DNA of 64,000 nt, taken from NCBI RefSeq assembly GCF_009931655.1, contig NZ_CP047984.1, positions 2,368,501 to 2,432,500 on the forward strand. The letters run 5' to 3'. This document shows positions 1-7,114 of this stretch, piece by piece (positions within the stretch are counted from its first letter, which is position 1; every line of letters begins with the position of its first letter). The position numbers were made by a program, and so were the translations under genes. The notes beneath the pieces are model-generated. The model ran no database searches, was not told the DNA's origin, and worked only from the letters and a program-made list of their open reading frames with translations. This stretch comes from Pontibacter russatus (GTDB taxonomy: Bacteria; Bacteroidota; Bacteroidia; Cytophagales; Hymenobacteraceae).

Positions 1-1
1 C

Positions 2-961
2 CCGGACGATAATCTACATGCAGGGGTATATTACAACGCTTTTAGTGAGGACCTATTTGTCTGGGATAACGATACGGAGAATGGTGAGCAGAATATAAAG
101 CTTGATATAAGGTTTAGCAGTCTTAATCGTTTACATGGCTCAATGACGGAGGAGGATATAGACAAAAAGCTATTGCCTTATAAACGTAAGTATGACTTTT
201 TCCTTAATCTTAATAGCGACCCTGAAAAAGGCTTTGACTCTATTGTATTCTATAAGAAAAATGATACTAGTACGCCTATAAAGATATCTAGGGGAGAAGA
301 AAGGATCTTTGTATGGTGTTTCTTTTTAACATTATTTGAAGTCGAAGGTTGGGCTGACAATCATACCGAGCATTTCTTTATTGATGACCCAGTCTCAAGT
401 TTGGATGATCACAATATTTATGTCACCGCCTATACTGTATATGACTTACTATTAAGAGAATTCGAAAACAGGAAAATTATCATTACCTCGCACCATTTTG
501 GTTTCTTAACTATCTTGTCTGATATGTTAGGTAAAGGCTCTAATGCTGATAAATTTCGAAATAGAGACAAATCAAAGAAATACAAAGAGTTTATACTTGA
601 AGGTAATAATGATGAGTTATCATTGATAAAAACAAAGGACGGTGTTTTTCTATACCATTTGAGATTACTGCAAATACTTGATCAAGCTAAGAATACAGAA
701 GTATTTACCTTTCATTTTGCATTGTTAAGACAGGTGTTAGAAAATATAGCATCTTTTTTAGGTGTTGGTCAATTTAGCTATGTTCTGGAGCAAATTGGAA
801 TTAGCGATAAGGAAAGAATTGCTTTTATTGTTAATGCACTCTCGCACTTAAATGTTTATTACCAGCAAATTGATAAGCCTGTACCTGATAATTTAGAAGT
901 TTTTAATCAGGTGTTAGATGGCATTATGAAAAAGTATGAGTTTATTATTCCTACCGCTTAA
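2..961 (+). CDS. AAA_13-type ATPase, PrrC/RloC-like candidate anticodon nuclease (5' truncated by window edge)
   Basis: The reading frame is open from the first bases, so only the C-terminal ~320 residues are present and Walker A lies outside. Visible ATPase parts are a signature-like ISRGEER (about 284-304), a Walker B-type FFIDDPVSSLDD (about 374-409) and a switch-like TSHH (about 485-496), as in the AAA_13/ABC-type family. After the ATPase core comes a helical domain with R (codon 728-730), E four residues later (740-742) and H 39 residues after the Arg (845-847). That spacing matches the R-x3-E-xn-H signature described for PrrC and RloC tRNA anticodon nucleases. The gene ends 5 bp before hsdM; PrrC-type genes are known partners of type I restriction systems. 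The nuclease role is inferred; a plain restriction-associated ATPase without nuclease activity is the alternative. Confidence 0.62.
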   Translation, partial: PDDNLHAGVYYNAFSEDLFVWDNDTENGEQNIKLDIRFSSLNRLHGSMTEEDIDKKLLPYKRKYDFFLNLNSDPEKGFDSIVFYKKNDTSTPIKISRGEERIFVWCFFLTLFEVEGWADNHTEHFFIDDPVSSLDDHNIYVTAYTVYDLLLREFENRKIIITSHHFGFLTILSDMLGKGSNADKFRNRDKSKKYKEFILEGNNDELSLIKTKDGVFLYHLRLLQILDQAKNTEVFTFHFALLRQVLENIASFLGVGQFSYVLEQIGISDKERIAFIVNALSHLNVYYQQIDKPVPDNLEVFNQVLDGIMKKYEFIIPTA

Positions 962-966
962 AAAAT

Positions 967-2595
967 ATGACACTCAAAGATCAACAACAACTGGGCAAAA
1001 CCCTTTGGGATATAGCAGATAACTTACGTGGAGCAATGAATGCGGATGACTTCCGCGATTACATGCTCTCGTTCCTTTTTCTCCGTTATTTATCGCACAA
1101 CTACGAAGAGGCAGCCAAGAAAGAATTGGGTTCAGACTATCCCAGTCTGCTCGAAATAGACAAGCGCACCCCATTGTCTGTTTGGTATGCCGCCAACGAA
1201 GCCGACGTAGCCGAGTTTGAAAAGCAGATGCGCCGCAAAGTGCATTATGTGATTAAGCCAGAACACTTGTGGAGCAACATCAGTGAGATGGCAAGAACCC
1301 AAAACGGTGAGTTGCTGGTCACGCTAGAAGCAGGTTTCCGCTACATCGAAAACGAGTCGTTTGAAAGTGCTTTCCAAGGCTTGTTCTCTGAAATCAACCT
1401 GAACTCTGAAAAGCTCGGTAAAACCGCCGCTGACAGAAACAAAAAGCTCTGCACCATCATTCAAAAAATCGCCGAAGGTATAGCAGACTTCTCTACAGAC
1501 GCCGACACACTGGGCGATGCCTATGAGTATCTGATTGGTCAGTTTGCTGCAGGTTCAGGCAAAAAAGCGGGGGAATTTTATACCCCACAGCAAATCTCCA
1601 CCATACTTTCCGAGATTGTAACCCTGGATAGTCAGGACCCAAAAACGGGTAAGAAAAACAAGCTGGATAAAGTATTGGATTTTGCATGTGGTTCGGGCTC
1701 CTTGTTGCTTAATGTAAGGAAACGGATAAGGGAAAGTGGCGGTAGTATTGGTAAAATCTACGGGCAGGAAAAGAACATCACTACCTACAACCTTGCCCGC
1801 ATGAACATGCTGTTGCACGGCATGAAAGACACCGAGTTTGAGATATTTCACGGAGATACGTTAGAGAACCAATGGGATTTGCTCAACGAAATGAATCCTT
1901 CCAAAAAGATAGAATTTGATGCCATTGTAGCCAATCCGCCTTTTAGTTTGCGCTGGGAGCCTAACGACACCCTGGCAGAAGATTTCCGCTTTAAGGGGCA
2001 TGGTTTAGCACCCAAATCTGCCGCCGATTTTTCTTTCCTGTTGCACGGTTTTCACTTCCTGGGCAAAGAAGGCACCATGGCCATCATCCTGCCCCACGGC
2101 GTTTTGTTCCGGGGGGGCGCAGAAGAGAGAATCCGCACCAAGCTCTTAAAAGATAACCATATTGATACGGTAATCGGTTTGCCGTCCAATCTGTTCTATT
2201 CTACTGGGATTCCTGTGTGTATTCTGGTTTTGAAGAAATGCAAAAAGGAAGATGATGTGTTGTTCATCAATGCCAGTGAGCATTATGAAAAAGGCAAGCG
2301 TCAGAATACGCTTCGGGTGGGCGAAAACGGCAATCCAAACGACATCAAGAAAATCGTAGAGACCTACCAGTTCCGAAAAGAAGAAGAGCGTTACTCTCGT
2401 AAGGTTTCGATTGAGGAAATTGAAAAGAACAGTTACAATTTGAACATTTCGAGATATGTCAGCACCTCCATTGATGAAGAGAAAATTGACCTTCAAAAGG
2501 TAAACACTGAATTAGTTGAAATTGAGAAAAGGATAATAAGCAGTATTGAAAAACATAATCAGTTTTTGAAGGAGTTGGGATTACCATCTATTTAA
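967..2595 (+). CDS. hsdM: Type I restriction-modification system DNA methyltransferase subunit HsdM
   Basis: A 542-residue N6-adenine methyltransferase subunit that transfers methyl from S-adenosylmethionine to adenine in the bipartite target chosen by HsdS. The N-terminal HsdM_N helical domain (about 5-150) is followed by the methyltransferase domain with SAM-binding motif I FACGSG at 239-244 and catalytic motif IV NPPF at 323-326. The C-terminal ~40 residues form the helical tail that normally packs on HsdS. Length is normal and no frame damage is seen. The gene follows the AAA_13 ATPase by 5 bp and probably shares its transcript. No hsdS or hsdR follows: the next 3.8 kb are opposite-strand element genes. 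The specificity and restriction subunits must lie left of the window or be lost. Confidence 0.93.
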   Translation: MTLKDQQQLGKTLWDIADNLRGAMNADDFRDYMLSFLFLRYLSHNYEEAAKKELGSDYPSLLEIDKRTPLSVWYAANEADVAEFEKQMRRKVHYVIKPEHLWSNISEMARTQNGELLVTLEAGFRYIENESFESAFQGLFSEINLNSEKLGKTAADRNKKLCTIIQKIAEGIADFSTDADTLGDAYEYLIGQFAAGSGKKAGEFYTPQQISTILSEIVTLDSQDPKTGKKNKLDKVLDFACGSGSLLLNVRKRIRESGGSIGKIYGQEKNITTYNLARMNMLLHGMKDTEFEIFHGDTLENQWDLLNEMNPSKKIEFDAIVANPPFSLRWEPNDTLAEDFRFKGHGLAPKSAADFSFLLHGFHFLGKEGTMAIILPHGVLFRGGAEERIRTKLLKDNHIDTVIGLPSNLFYSTGIPVCILVLKKCKKEDDVLFINASEHYEKGKRQNTLRVGENGNPNDIKKIVETYQFRKEEERYSRKVSIEEIEKNSYNLNISRYVSTSIDEEKIDLQKVNTELVEIEKRIISSIEKHNQFLKELGLPSI

Positions 2596-2704
2596 AAATT
2601 TAAGTTTATTGGATTTGCAGCGTGTTTTGCAAGCACATTTCCAAAGGCGTAGGCTTAGCTACACATCGCCAGAATACAGATGCTGGCCTTTTTCTCCGGC
2701 CCCG

Positions 2705-3088
2705 TCACTTAATGCTTAACAAGTGGTTCGGAGCAAGTGTGAGCAGAAGCTGCTTCATGAAGTCAGCGATGAAAGACTCCTTGTAGTTTAGGTGCTGCAG
2801 CCTCCGCTCCAGCATAATCAAAGTATTGCCCCAGTTAATCTGATTCTTGCCATCGTAGTGATGTATAATTATTAGCAGTTCTTTTACCGCTGCCGTAGGT
2901 GTTAAGACCGTTAGCACGTCAAGCGCTTTCAACACCTGAACCGATACGCTATCTAATTCTGAAACTTTTGTGACAGTCCCTGCCTGGCTGAAGTGAAACG
3001 GTAGCATGTTCAGTTTTGCAGCTGCAGTAGGTGTTACTTCGAACTTAACAATTGCGAAGTACTGCTTGGGTGATTTCTGTTCTTTCAT
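2705..3088 (-). CDS. Hypothetical protein, last gene of the integrated element's leftward operon
   Basis: A 127-residue predicted cytosolic protein that I do not recognise. It has no signal peptide or membrane segment. The N-terminal third is strand-rich (alternating Val/Ile/Phe) and the C-terminal half is predicted helical, with hydrophobic repeats around residues 65-120. The ATG is followed by a Lys-rich start. It sits 13 bp downstream of a frameshifted small gene and ends about 110 bp from the hsdM stop, so it marks the left border region of the accessory element. Base composition is close to that of the rest of the element. The function is unknown; element maintenance is only suggested by location. 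Confidence 0.55.
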   Translation of the reverse strand: MKEQKSPKQYFAIVKFEVTPTAAAKLNMLPFHFSQAGTVTKVSELDSVSVQVLKALDVLTVLTPTAAVKELLIIIHHYDGKNQINWGNTLIMLERRLQHLNYKESFIADFMKQLLLTLAPNHLLSIK

Positions 3089-3101
3089 GAGTGGTGTAAG
3101 A

Positions 3102-3435
3102 TTAGATATGGAAATTTATGACCTGGTCATAATTCAGGGCTTTGCAGTTAATCAGGCTGAATGTATGGTAAAGCCCTGGCGGGTACACCCGGATTAGAGC
3201 CTGCACAGCTATGACCTCCTGAGCTGATAGCGTGACCTTATATATTCGTTTTTGCGGGTTGCCTACCACGCGTCTTGCCAGCCTTTTGGTAAAGCTTTCG
3301 AGGTATGGGAACGCCAACCTGCAGTTTGTTCTCCTGGTCTACAGGTTTATGGAGGAACTCCAACAGCACAGATAGCCGCGCCATAATTTCAAAGCGGTGA
3401 AGCATTATCTCCTGGTTGACCAGAAACTGCCTCAT
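3102..3435 (-). pseudogene. Frameshifted small element gene (about 111 codons if repaired)
   Basis: Two overlapping frames read as one broken gene. Frame one starts at an ATG (3433-3435) that overlaps the upstream stop as ATGA, giving MRQFLVNQEI, and reads sensibly through VDQENKLQ. It then decays into a basic tail ending at 3238. The continuing frame has no ATG; it picks up as LAFPYLESFTKR near 3317 and runs to 3102. Removing one base near 3317-3320 joins them into a single natural-looking protein. No family is recognised. A sequencing error or a programmed frameshift would give the same picture; I see no classical slippery heptamer at the junction. Confidence 0.5.
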
Positions 3436-3707
3436 TGCCAATAGCCGTCTCTAAACTTAAAGAGTTGCTCCCCGGATTTGTTGTCGTAAATGAGTGCCGT
3501 ATCAATAAACTGCTTGTTCCCGAGGGCGTACTTCTTTAGCCTTGATATACCCAGGTTCTTGTCTGGAGCCGTGTGTTTCATCCTGTAGTCCCTGGAATGG
3601 AAGGTGCGGCTGTTACCATCAGAAAAATAGATAATCATCTTGGTGAGCGCCTTTTGAACAAAGCTTTCGCCCTTGGGGCTTCGCTTATGGGTAGCAGTTT
3701 TATTCAT
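3432..3707 (-). CDS. Hypothetical protein of the integrated element
   Basis: A 91-residue basic protein starting at ATG 3707. The N-terminal third is rich in Lys/Arg/Ser; the middle carries several Tyr and Phe that could form a small beta-rich fold ending in FRDGYWQ. No motif is recognised. It lies 35 bp downstream of the winged-helix gene and its stop overlaps the next start by 4 bp (ATGA at 3432-3435), so translation of the two is likely coupled. It belongs to the leftward small-gene operon of the element. A DNA- or RNA-binding accessory role is possible from its charge, but this is speculation. Confidence 0.5.
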   Translation of the reverse strand: MNKTATHKRSPKGESFVQKALTKMIIYFSDGNSRTFHSRDYRMKHTAPDKNLGISRLKKYALGNKQFIDTALIYDNKSGEQLFKFRDGYWQ

Positions 3708-3742
3708 AAGTATAGGTTTTGGATAATATTGTTTGCCAACTT

Positions 3743-5056
3743 TTAGGACTCCTGTACAGGTGCATGCTGCTTGTAAAATTTCTGAAGGGCGTCTTTGCCC
3801 AGCTTGCTGATGCGGTTTCTGTGGTATTCAAAAAGCTGCACAGGCGATTTTTCTTGGATGCGCTTGATGGCTTTCCCCTCTTTGTAAAGCCAAAAATCAG
3901 ATCGGGCGCGACGAAGTGCATCCGATACCCTTCGCTGGTGGCTCCATGTGTCCTGCTGCACCAGCCAATCGTGGGTTTTGCAAAACCCGAATTTGTTTTC
4001 GCGGTCGAAGTAGCCGCTACCGCTCACAAACTCCGCATAAGGCATAGGTGGGTACTTATCAGGGCGCTTGCGGTAGTAAGCCTCTGCCAAATCTATGCGC
4101 TTCATGCACTCAGCATGGTAGCCCTCCCACTCTTTCTCGTCGAAGTCAATTCTGAAACTGCCGTACACGCCGGTCCAAATCCCATTCTTGGCCAGCTTAT
4201 CATGTGTCTCATCGAAGTCGTAGCCAGGGTAAAGCATGGTCTTGGCGTATTGCCAGAAGTTTTCGACAAAAGACAGGAATACCGGGTTCTGAGAAGGTTT
4301 CGCTGGAGCTGCCGCGCCCCCGGCTCCTGTAGCCTGTTTTTTTGCAGCTAAGGGTCTTTCCAGCCGCTCTTTGGCACGTTTACCGGCTCGTTGCGGCCCT
4401 GTGTTGCTAGTATTCGTGTTGCCAGCGTTGCCATTCTGGCCATCGCCGACAGGCACGGCACCCGGTTGCGCAGCAACTCCTTTATCCACAGTAGTAGATT
4501 TCTTTTCTAAGTTTCCAGTAGTTTCAAATGATACATTAAGCGGAAAATTTGTACAATCAGGTGTAATGCCTGGGAAGTTCTCATTGAAATTTTGCGCTTT
4601 AGGATGCATCTTTTTGCACTGGTTTTGGTCTGCAAAAATTATTTCAGGCGATATCCACAACTCAAAATCATGGAAGGTTCCATGGAACTGGTAGCCACTA
4701 ATCAGGCCCAGTTTGCGTAGCTTTGAGATGTGGTTTCGCATGGTGCGCTCCGAGAAGCTGCGCATATCAGAAAGTTTAGAACTGTTGGTAAACAGGCTTG
4801 GCAAGTCATTCTCGTGCTCTGGCGTAAAGCCTAAGCAAACCGATTGTTCATATGCCTTGATATAATCTAGGATAATACGCGTGCCGGTGTCCTTCACATT
4901 GCCCGATATCAGCTTGGTCCTGGTGAAGAAGACTTGCTCTGAGCCGTCGCTGTGTTTGCGCCTTCGCTCTACTAGTGGTTGCGCCGCGTTCATTTTTTCG
5001 ACAAACAGGTGCCATGCAAGCAGGGCCTGCTTTTGGTTAATCTTTCTTAAAAGCAT
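3743..5056 (-). CDS. Winged-helix protein, candidate replication/mobilisation factor of the element
   Basis: A 437-residue protein. Residues about 95-125 form a winged-helix-like segment (SFSERTMRNHISKLRKLGLI), the pattern of DNA-binding domains in replication initiator or primosome-type proteins of Bacteroidota mobile elements. Residues about 185-250 are a low-complexity linker rich in Gly, Ala, Asn and Pro. The C-terminal ~190 residues are aromatic- and charge-rich, with a conserved-looking domain (PGYDFDETH... DFDEKEWEGY). A two-domain DNA-binding protein with a flexible linker suits a replication or plasmid-maintenance role, but no catalytic motif is seen. It is the largest gene of the leftward operon. 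Its start ATG is clear and the next upstream gene ends 143 bp away. Confidence 0.55.
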   Translation of the reverse strand: MLLRKINQKQALLAWHLFVEKMNAAQPLVERRRKHSDGSEQVFFTRTKLISGNVKDTGTRIILDYIKAYEQSVCLGFTPEHENDLPSLFTNSSKLSDMRSFSERTMRNHISKLRKLGLISGYQFHGTFHDFELWISPEIIFADQNQCKKMHPKAQNFNENFPGITPDCTNFPLNVSFETTGNLEKKSTTVDKGVAAQPGAVPVGDGQNGNAGNTNTSNTGPQRAGKRAKERLERPLAAKKQATGAGGAAAPAKPSQNPVFLSFVENFWQYAKTMLYPGYDFDETHDKLAKNGIWTGVYGSFRIDFDEKEWEGYHAECMKRIDLAEAYYRKRPDKYPPMPYAEFVSGSGYFDRENKFGFCKTHDWLVQQDTWSHQRRVSDALRRARSDFWLYKEGKAIKRIQEKSPVQLFEYHRNRISKLGKDALQKFYKQHAPVQES

Positions 5057-5199
5057 TTCGTATTATAGAGGTTAGAAGGTTGCGGGGCTGGTGTTGATTG
5101 CAGTCGTTACCAGCCCCTGTTGCAGACCCTGTATCGTTAGAGAAAATTTTTCCACGAGTCGCTCTGCAGTTATCCGAGCATTTTCATGTTTTTTAGCTG

Positions 5200-5433
5200 T
5201 TAGAAAAGAGTTAGCTGTTGGCGCTCCAGCAGCTTCTCCAGCTTTCCCCGCTTCTGCTCCAGCGCCTCGCCTATCACGTTCAGTCTGCTCTTGGCCTTTC
5301 CGTGCTCCTGGTAATAGTCTGGTGCCTGGTTAAACTTCATTCTATTGAGCCGCTGCTTTAGCGTCTTTTGTTCCTGCTCCAGGCAACGCACTTCACGGCG
5401 GACAAGCAGAATACTTTCTTGTCTTTCGCTCAT
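5200..5433 (-). CDS. Small coiled-coil protein
   Basis: A 77-residue, highly charged protein with heptad-like Leu/Glu/Arg/Lys runs over most of its length, predicted to form a helical hairpin or coiled coil. The start ATG overlaps the stop of the upstream gene by 4 bp (TCAT at 5430-5433 on the plus strand), so the two are translationally coupled. No catalytic motif is seen. The pair may form a helical complex, which is inference from coupling and composition. Function unknown. Confidence 0.5.
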   Translation of the reverse strand: MSERQESILLVRREVRCLEQEQKTLKQRLNRMKFNQAPDYYQEHGKAKSRLNVIGEALEQKRGKLEKLLERQQLTLF

Positions 5434-5681
5434 GCTGCTTCCGTTTTATAAACAGGCACATTTGTGACTGAAAGGGCGGTTATACTTGCCTGAAGGTGCT
5501 GTCGGTCGTGATCGATGGCAGCCACGGCGTTGTCGTAACAGCGCTGCTCAATCTGCCCTTTCGCCAGTTCTTCCTGCAGTAGATTCAACTCCTGGTTATA
5601 GAGCCGCAGCATGCCTTTATAGAGGCGCAGCTTGGATTTATGGTACGAATGGCTTGGCGATAAAAAGGTCGGAGATGCCAT
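5430..5681 (-). CDS. Small helical protein coupled to the downstream coiled-coil gene
   Basis: An 83-residue protein if started at the internal ATG at 5681 (MASPTFLSPS). A longer open frame exists to 5777, but it would overlap the preceding gene by about 70 bp, so I prefer the shorter form, which leaves a 25 bp gap. The sequence has Leu-rich amphipathic helices (LRLYKGMLRLYNQELNLL) and a His/Asp-containing middle. No known domain is recognised. It ends in an ATGA overlap with the next gene and is part of the element's leftward operon. Confidence 0.48.
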   Translation of the reverse strand: MASPTFLSPSHSYHKSKLRLYKGMLRLYNQELNLLQEELAKGQIEQRCYDNAVAAIDHDRQHLQASITALSVTNVPVYKTEAA

Positions 5682-5706
5682 GTTATGGAAGTGTGTATTG
5701 AGACGG

Positions 5707-6048
5707 TTAGGCAGCCTTTCTTTTCTTCTTGCGCTCTGGAAGTACAGCGGCACATTCCTTAATCTTGCCGTACTCAATTAGCTTGCTGCGCAGCACGCGG
5801 TAATCGCCGGGGGCGAACTCCTCGGCCTGCAGCTTGTACACTTTGCCGAAACGGTCGCGCTTGCCGTATTTTATCCAGTTGCGGATCGTGCTGTCGCCGT
5901 GACCAGTAAACTCTATGATCTCGGCTATTTTAAGGTAGCGGTCCATGGCGTTCTCCAACACCGGGCGCAACTCCTCCAGCCTGCCGAATATCTCACTCTT
6001 GAAACCTTCTAAATCTGCTGGTGTTAGAATCTCAATTGCATGTCCCAT
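5707..6048 (-). CDS. Helix-turn-helix protein, excisionase/MerR-like fold
   Basis: A 113-residue protein. The ATG at 6048 (MGHAIEIL) is chosen over an upstream TTG at 6072. The N-terminal half is helical. The middle (RYLKIAEIIEFTGHGDSTIRNWIKYG) reads as a helix-turn-helix in which a substrate-like ITEI/AEII helix is followed by a recognition helix, as in the small DNA-binding proteins encoded in Bacteroidota integrative elements next to integrases. The tail is strongly basic (ERKKKRKAA). A directionality factor or regulator is plausible because the tyrosine recombinase lies about 1 kb away. No enzymatic motif is present. Confidence 0.55.
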   Translation of the reverse strand: MGHAIEILTPADLEGFKSEIFGRLEELRPVLENAMDRYLKIAEIIEFTGHGDSTIRNWIKYGKRDRFGKVYKLQAEEFAPGDYRVLRSKLIEYGKIKECAAVLPERKKKRKAA

Positions 6049-6119
6049 ACTTTGAGCGGCATTTAGTGTCAATAAAAATCTCTATCATAAAAAATAACTC
6101 TATCTCAGGTATTTACCTG

Positions 6120-6464
6120 CTAAACGTCTAAACCGGCTTGCTTACCGGGCCTTATGCCCTTAGCTTTCCGCACCAGCTCATAGATACTGGGCTGAACAGG
6201 TGGCTGGTGGCTATACAACTCCTGAATTTTGCACTCGAAAATGCTGGCAAAAAACATGATTTCGTCAGCTGTTAGCTTTTCGTTCGACAACCGGTTGTAG
6301 AAGGTCTGGACATTGCCCCCAAACTCCTCCTGAAATTGCTTCCGAAGCAGCTTCTTTTGGCTGTCGTTCAGGTCCTCGTAGCGAAGTTTGATGTTAAACT
6401 TTGGTCCTGCAGACCTAATTACGATTAAGCCTGGCCTAACACTTTTTTCTTTGCGGTTTAACAT
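6120..6464 (-). CDS. Putative HTH regulator divergent from the XRE-family gene
   Basis: A 114-residue protein that reads leftward from an AT-rich intergenic region shared with an XRE regulator. Residues about 28-85 contain short helices (DLNDSQKKLLRKQF, VQTFYNRLSNEKLTADEI, FFASIFECKIQELY) resembling a phage-repressor-like HTH with a helix ending in a target-like turn. The last third is Pro-rich then basic. It may control the leftward operon. The assignment rests on pattern only, since no clear family motif is recognised. A palindrome about 50-80 bp upstream of the start is a candidate operator. Confidence 0.5.
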   Translation of the reverse strand: MLNRKEKSVRPGLIVIRSAGPKFNIKLRYEDLNDSQKKLLRKQFQEEFGGNVQTFYNRLSNEKLTADEIMFFASIFECKIQELYSHQPPVQPSIYELVRKAKGIRPGKQAGLDV

Positions 6465-6514
6465 ATCTTATAGGTTTATATTTATCTTAGACTAAAATAC
6501 AGCTCAATTATACG

Positions 6515-6542
6515 ATAGTATTTTACTTTTAGCAAATACTAT
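6515..6542. promoter_or_regulatory. Palindromic operator candidate between divergent regulators
   Basis: A perfect 9-bp inverted repeat (ATAGTATTT at 6515-6523 and AAATACTAT at 6534-6542, 10-bp spacer) sits in the AT-rich 137-bp region between two divergent regulator genes. This is the expected place for a phage-style switch operator. The binding protein is inferred, not shown. Confidence 0.45.
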
Positions 6543-6601
6543 TTGATAATATTTTTAAACCATATTATAAATAACTGATAAACAGTTAAAAGTTCTTATA
6601 G

Positions 6602-7033
6602 ATGATAGTTGGAGAAAGGATTAAACGAGCTATTGAGGAGACCGGATTAACTCAGGAACAAGTAGCAGCTCATGCTGAAATGAGCTTGGCTAATCTTTAT
6701 AAAATCTATAAAAGAGATTCAATAGAGAGTCGATACCTAGTAAAAATTGCCAAAATACTGCATTTGCCTTACAGCTACTTTCTGGATGAAGATCCAGGCT
6801 TCACGAGCAGGAATTATCAAAATGGAGTTGGTAATGCTGCTGGTAACCACATCAACCAAAAAATAATGAGTCCGGGAAATGAAGGCACAAATGTGGCAAG
6901 TTCAAATACCAATATACAGAATCTTCAGCACCAGTTGGAGCTATGCCAGTCAGAGAAAGCGAGTCTGGAGGAAAAGTTAGTGCTGAAGGATGAGATCATA
7001 GAGCTGCTGCGGGGGAGGAAGAAGTCGATATGA
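6602..7033 (+). CDS. XRE-family transcriptional regulator with C-terminal coiled coil
   Basis: A 143-residue protein. Residues 5-60 are a typical Cro/C1-type HTH (IKRAIEETGLTQEQVAAHAEMS with second helix LTQEQVAAHA and recognition helix MSLANLYKIYK). A variable Gly/Asn-rich linker follows, and a coiled coil at about 105-140 (LQHQLELCQSEKASLEEKL) likely drives dimerisation. It is divergent from a second putative regulator and 81 bp upstream of the integrase, so it probably sets the element's lysogeny-like state. Its N-terminal domain matches the family well. Confidence 0.85.
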   Translation: MIVGERIKRAIEETGLTQEQVAAHAEMSLANLYKIYKRDSIESRYLVKIAKILHLPYSYFLDEDPGFTSRNYQNGVGNAAGNHINQKIMSPGNEGTNVASSNTNIQNLQHQLELCQSEKASLEEKLVLKDEIIELLRGRKKSI

Positions 7034-7114
7034 GTGAAGTCGTAGCTGCTTATAAAGGACCTATTTAAAGGTATTCATAGACTGGGTATAGATGCTCCTA
7101 TTAACTTGCCATAA

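Noticed and set aside
3719..4351. 210-codon plus-strand frame opposite the winged-helix gene
   Set aside because: No motif, and the opposite frame has a winged helix and sensible composition and belongs to a coupled operon.
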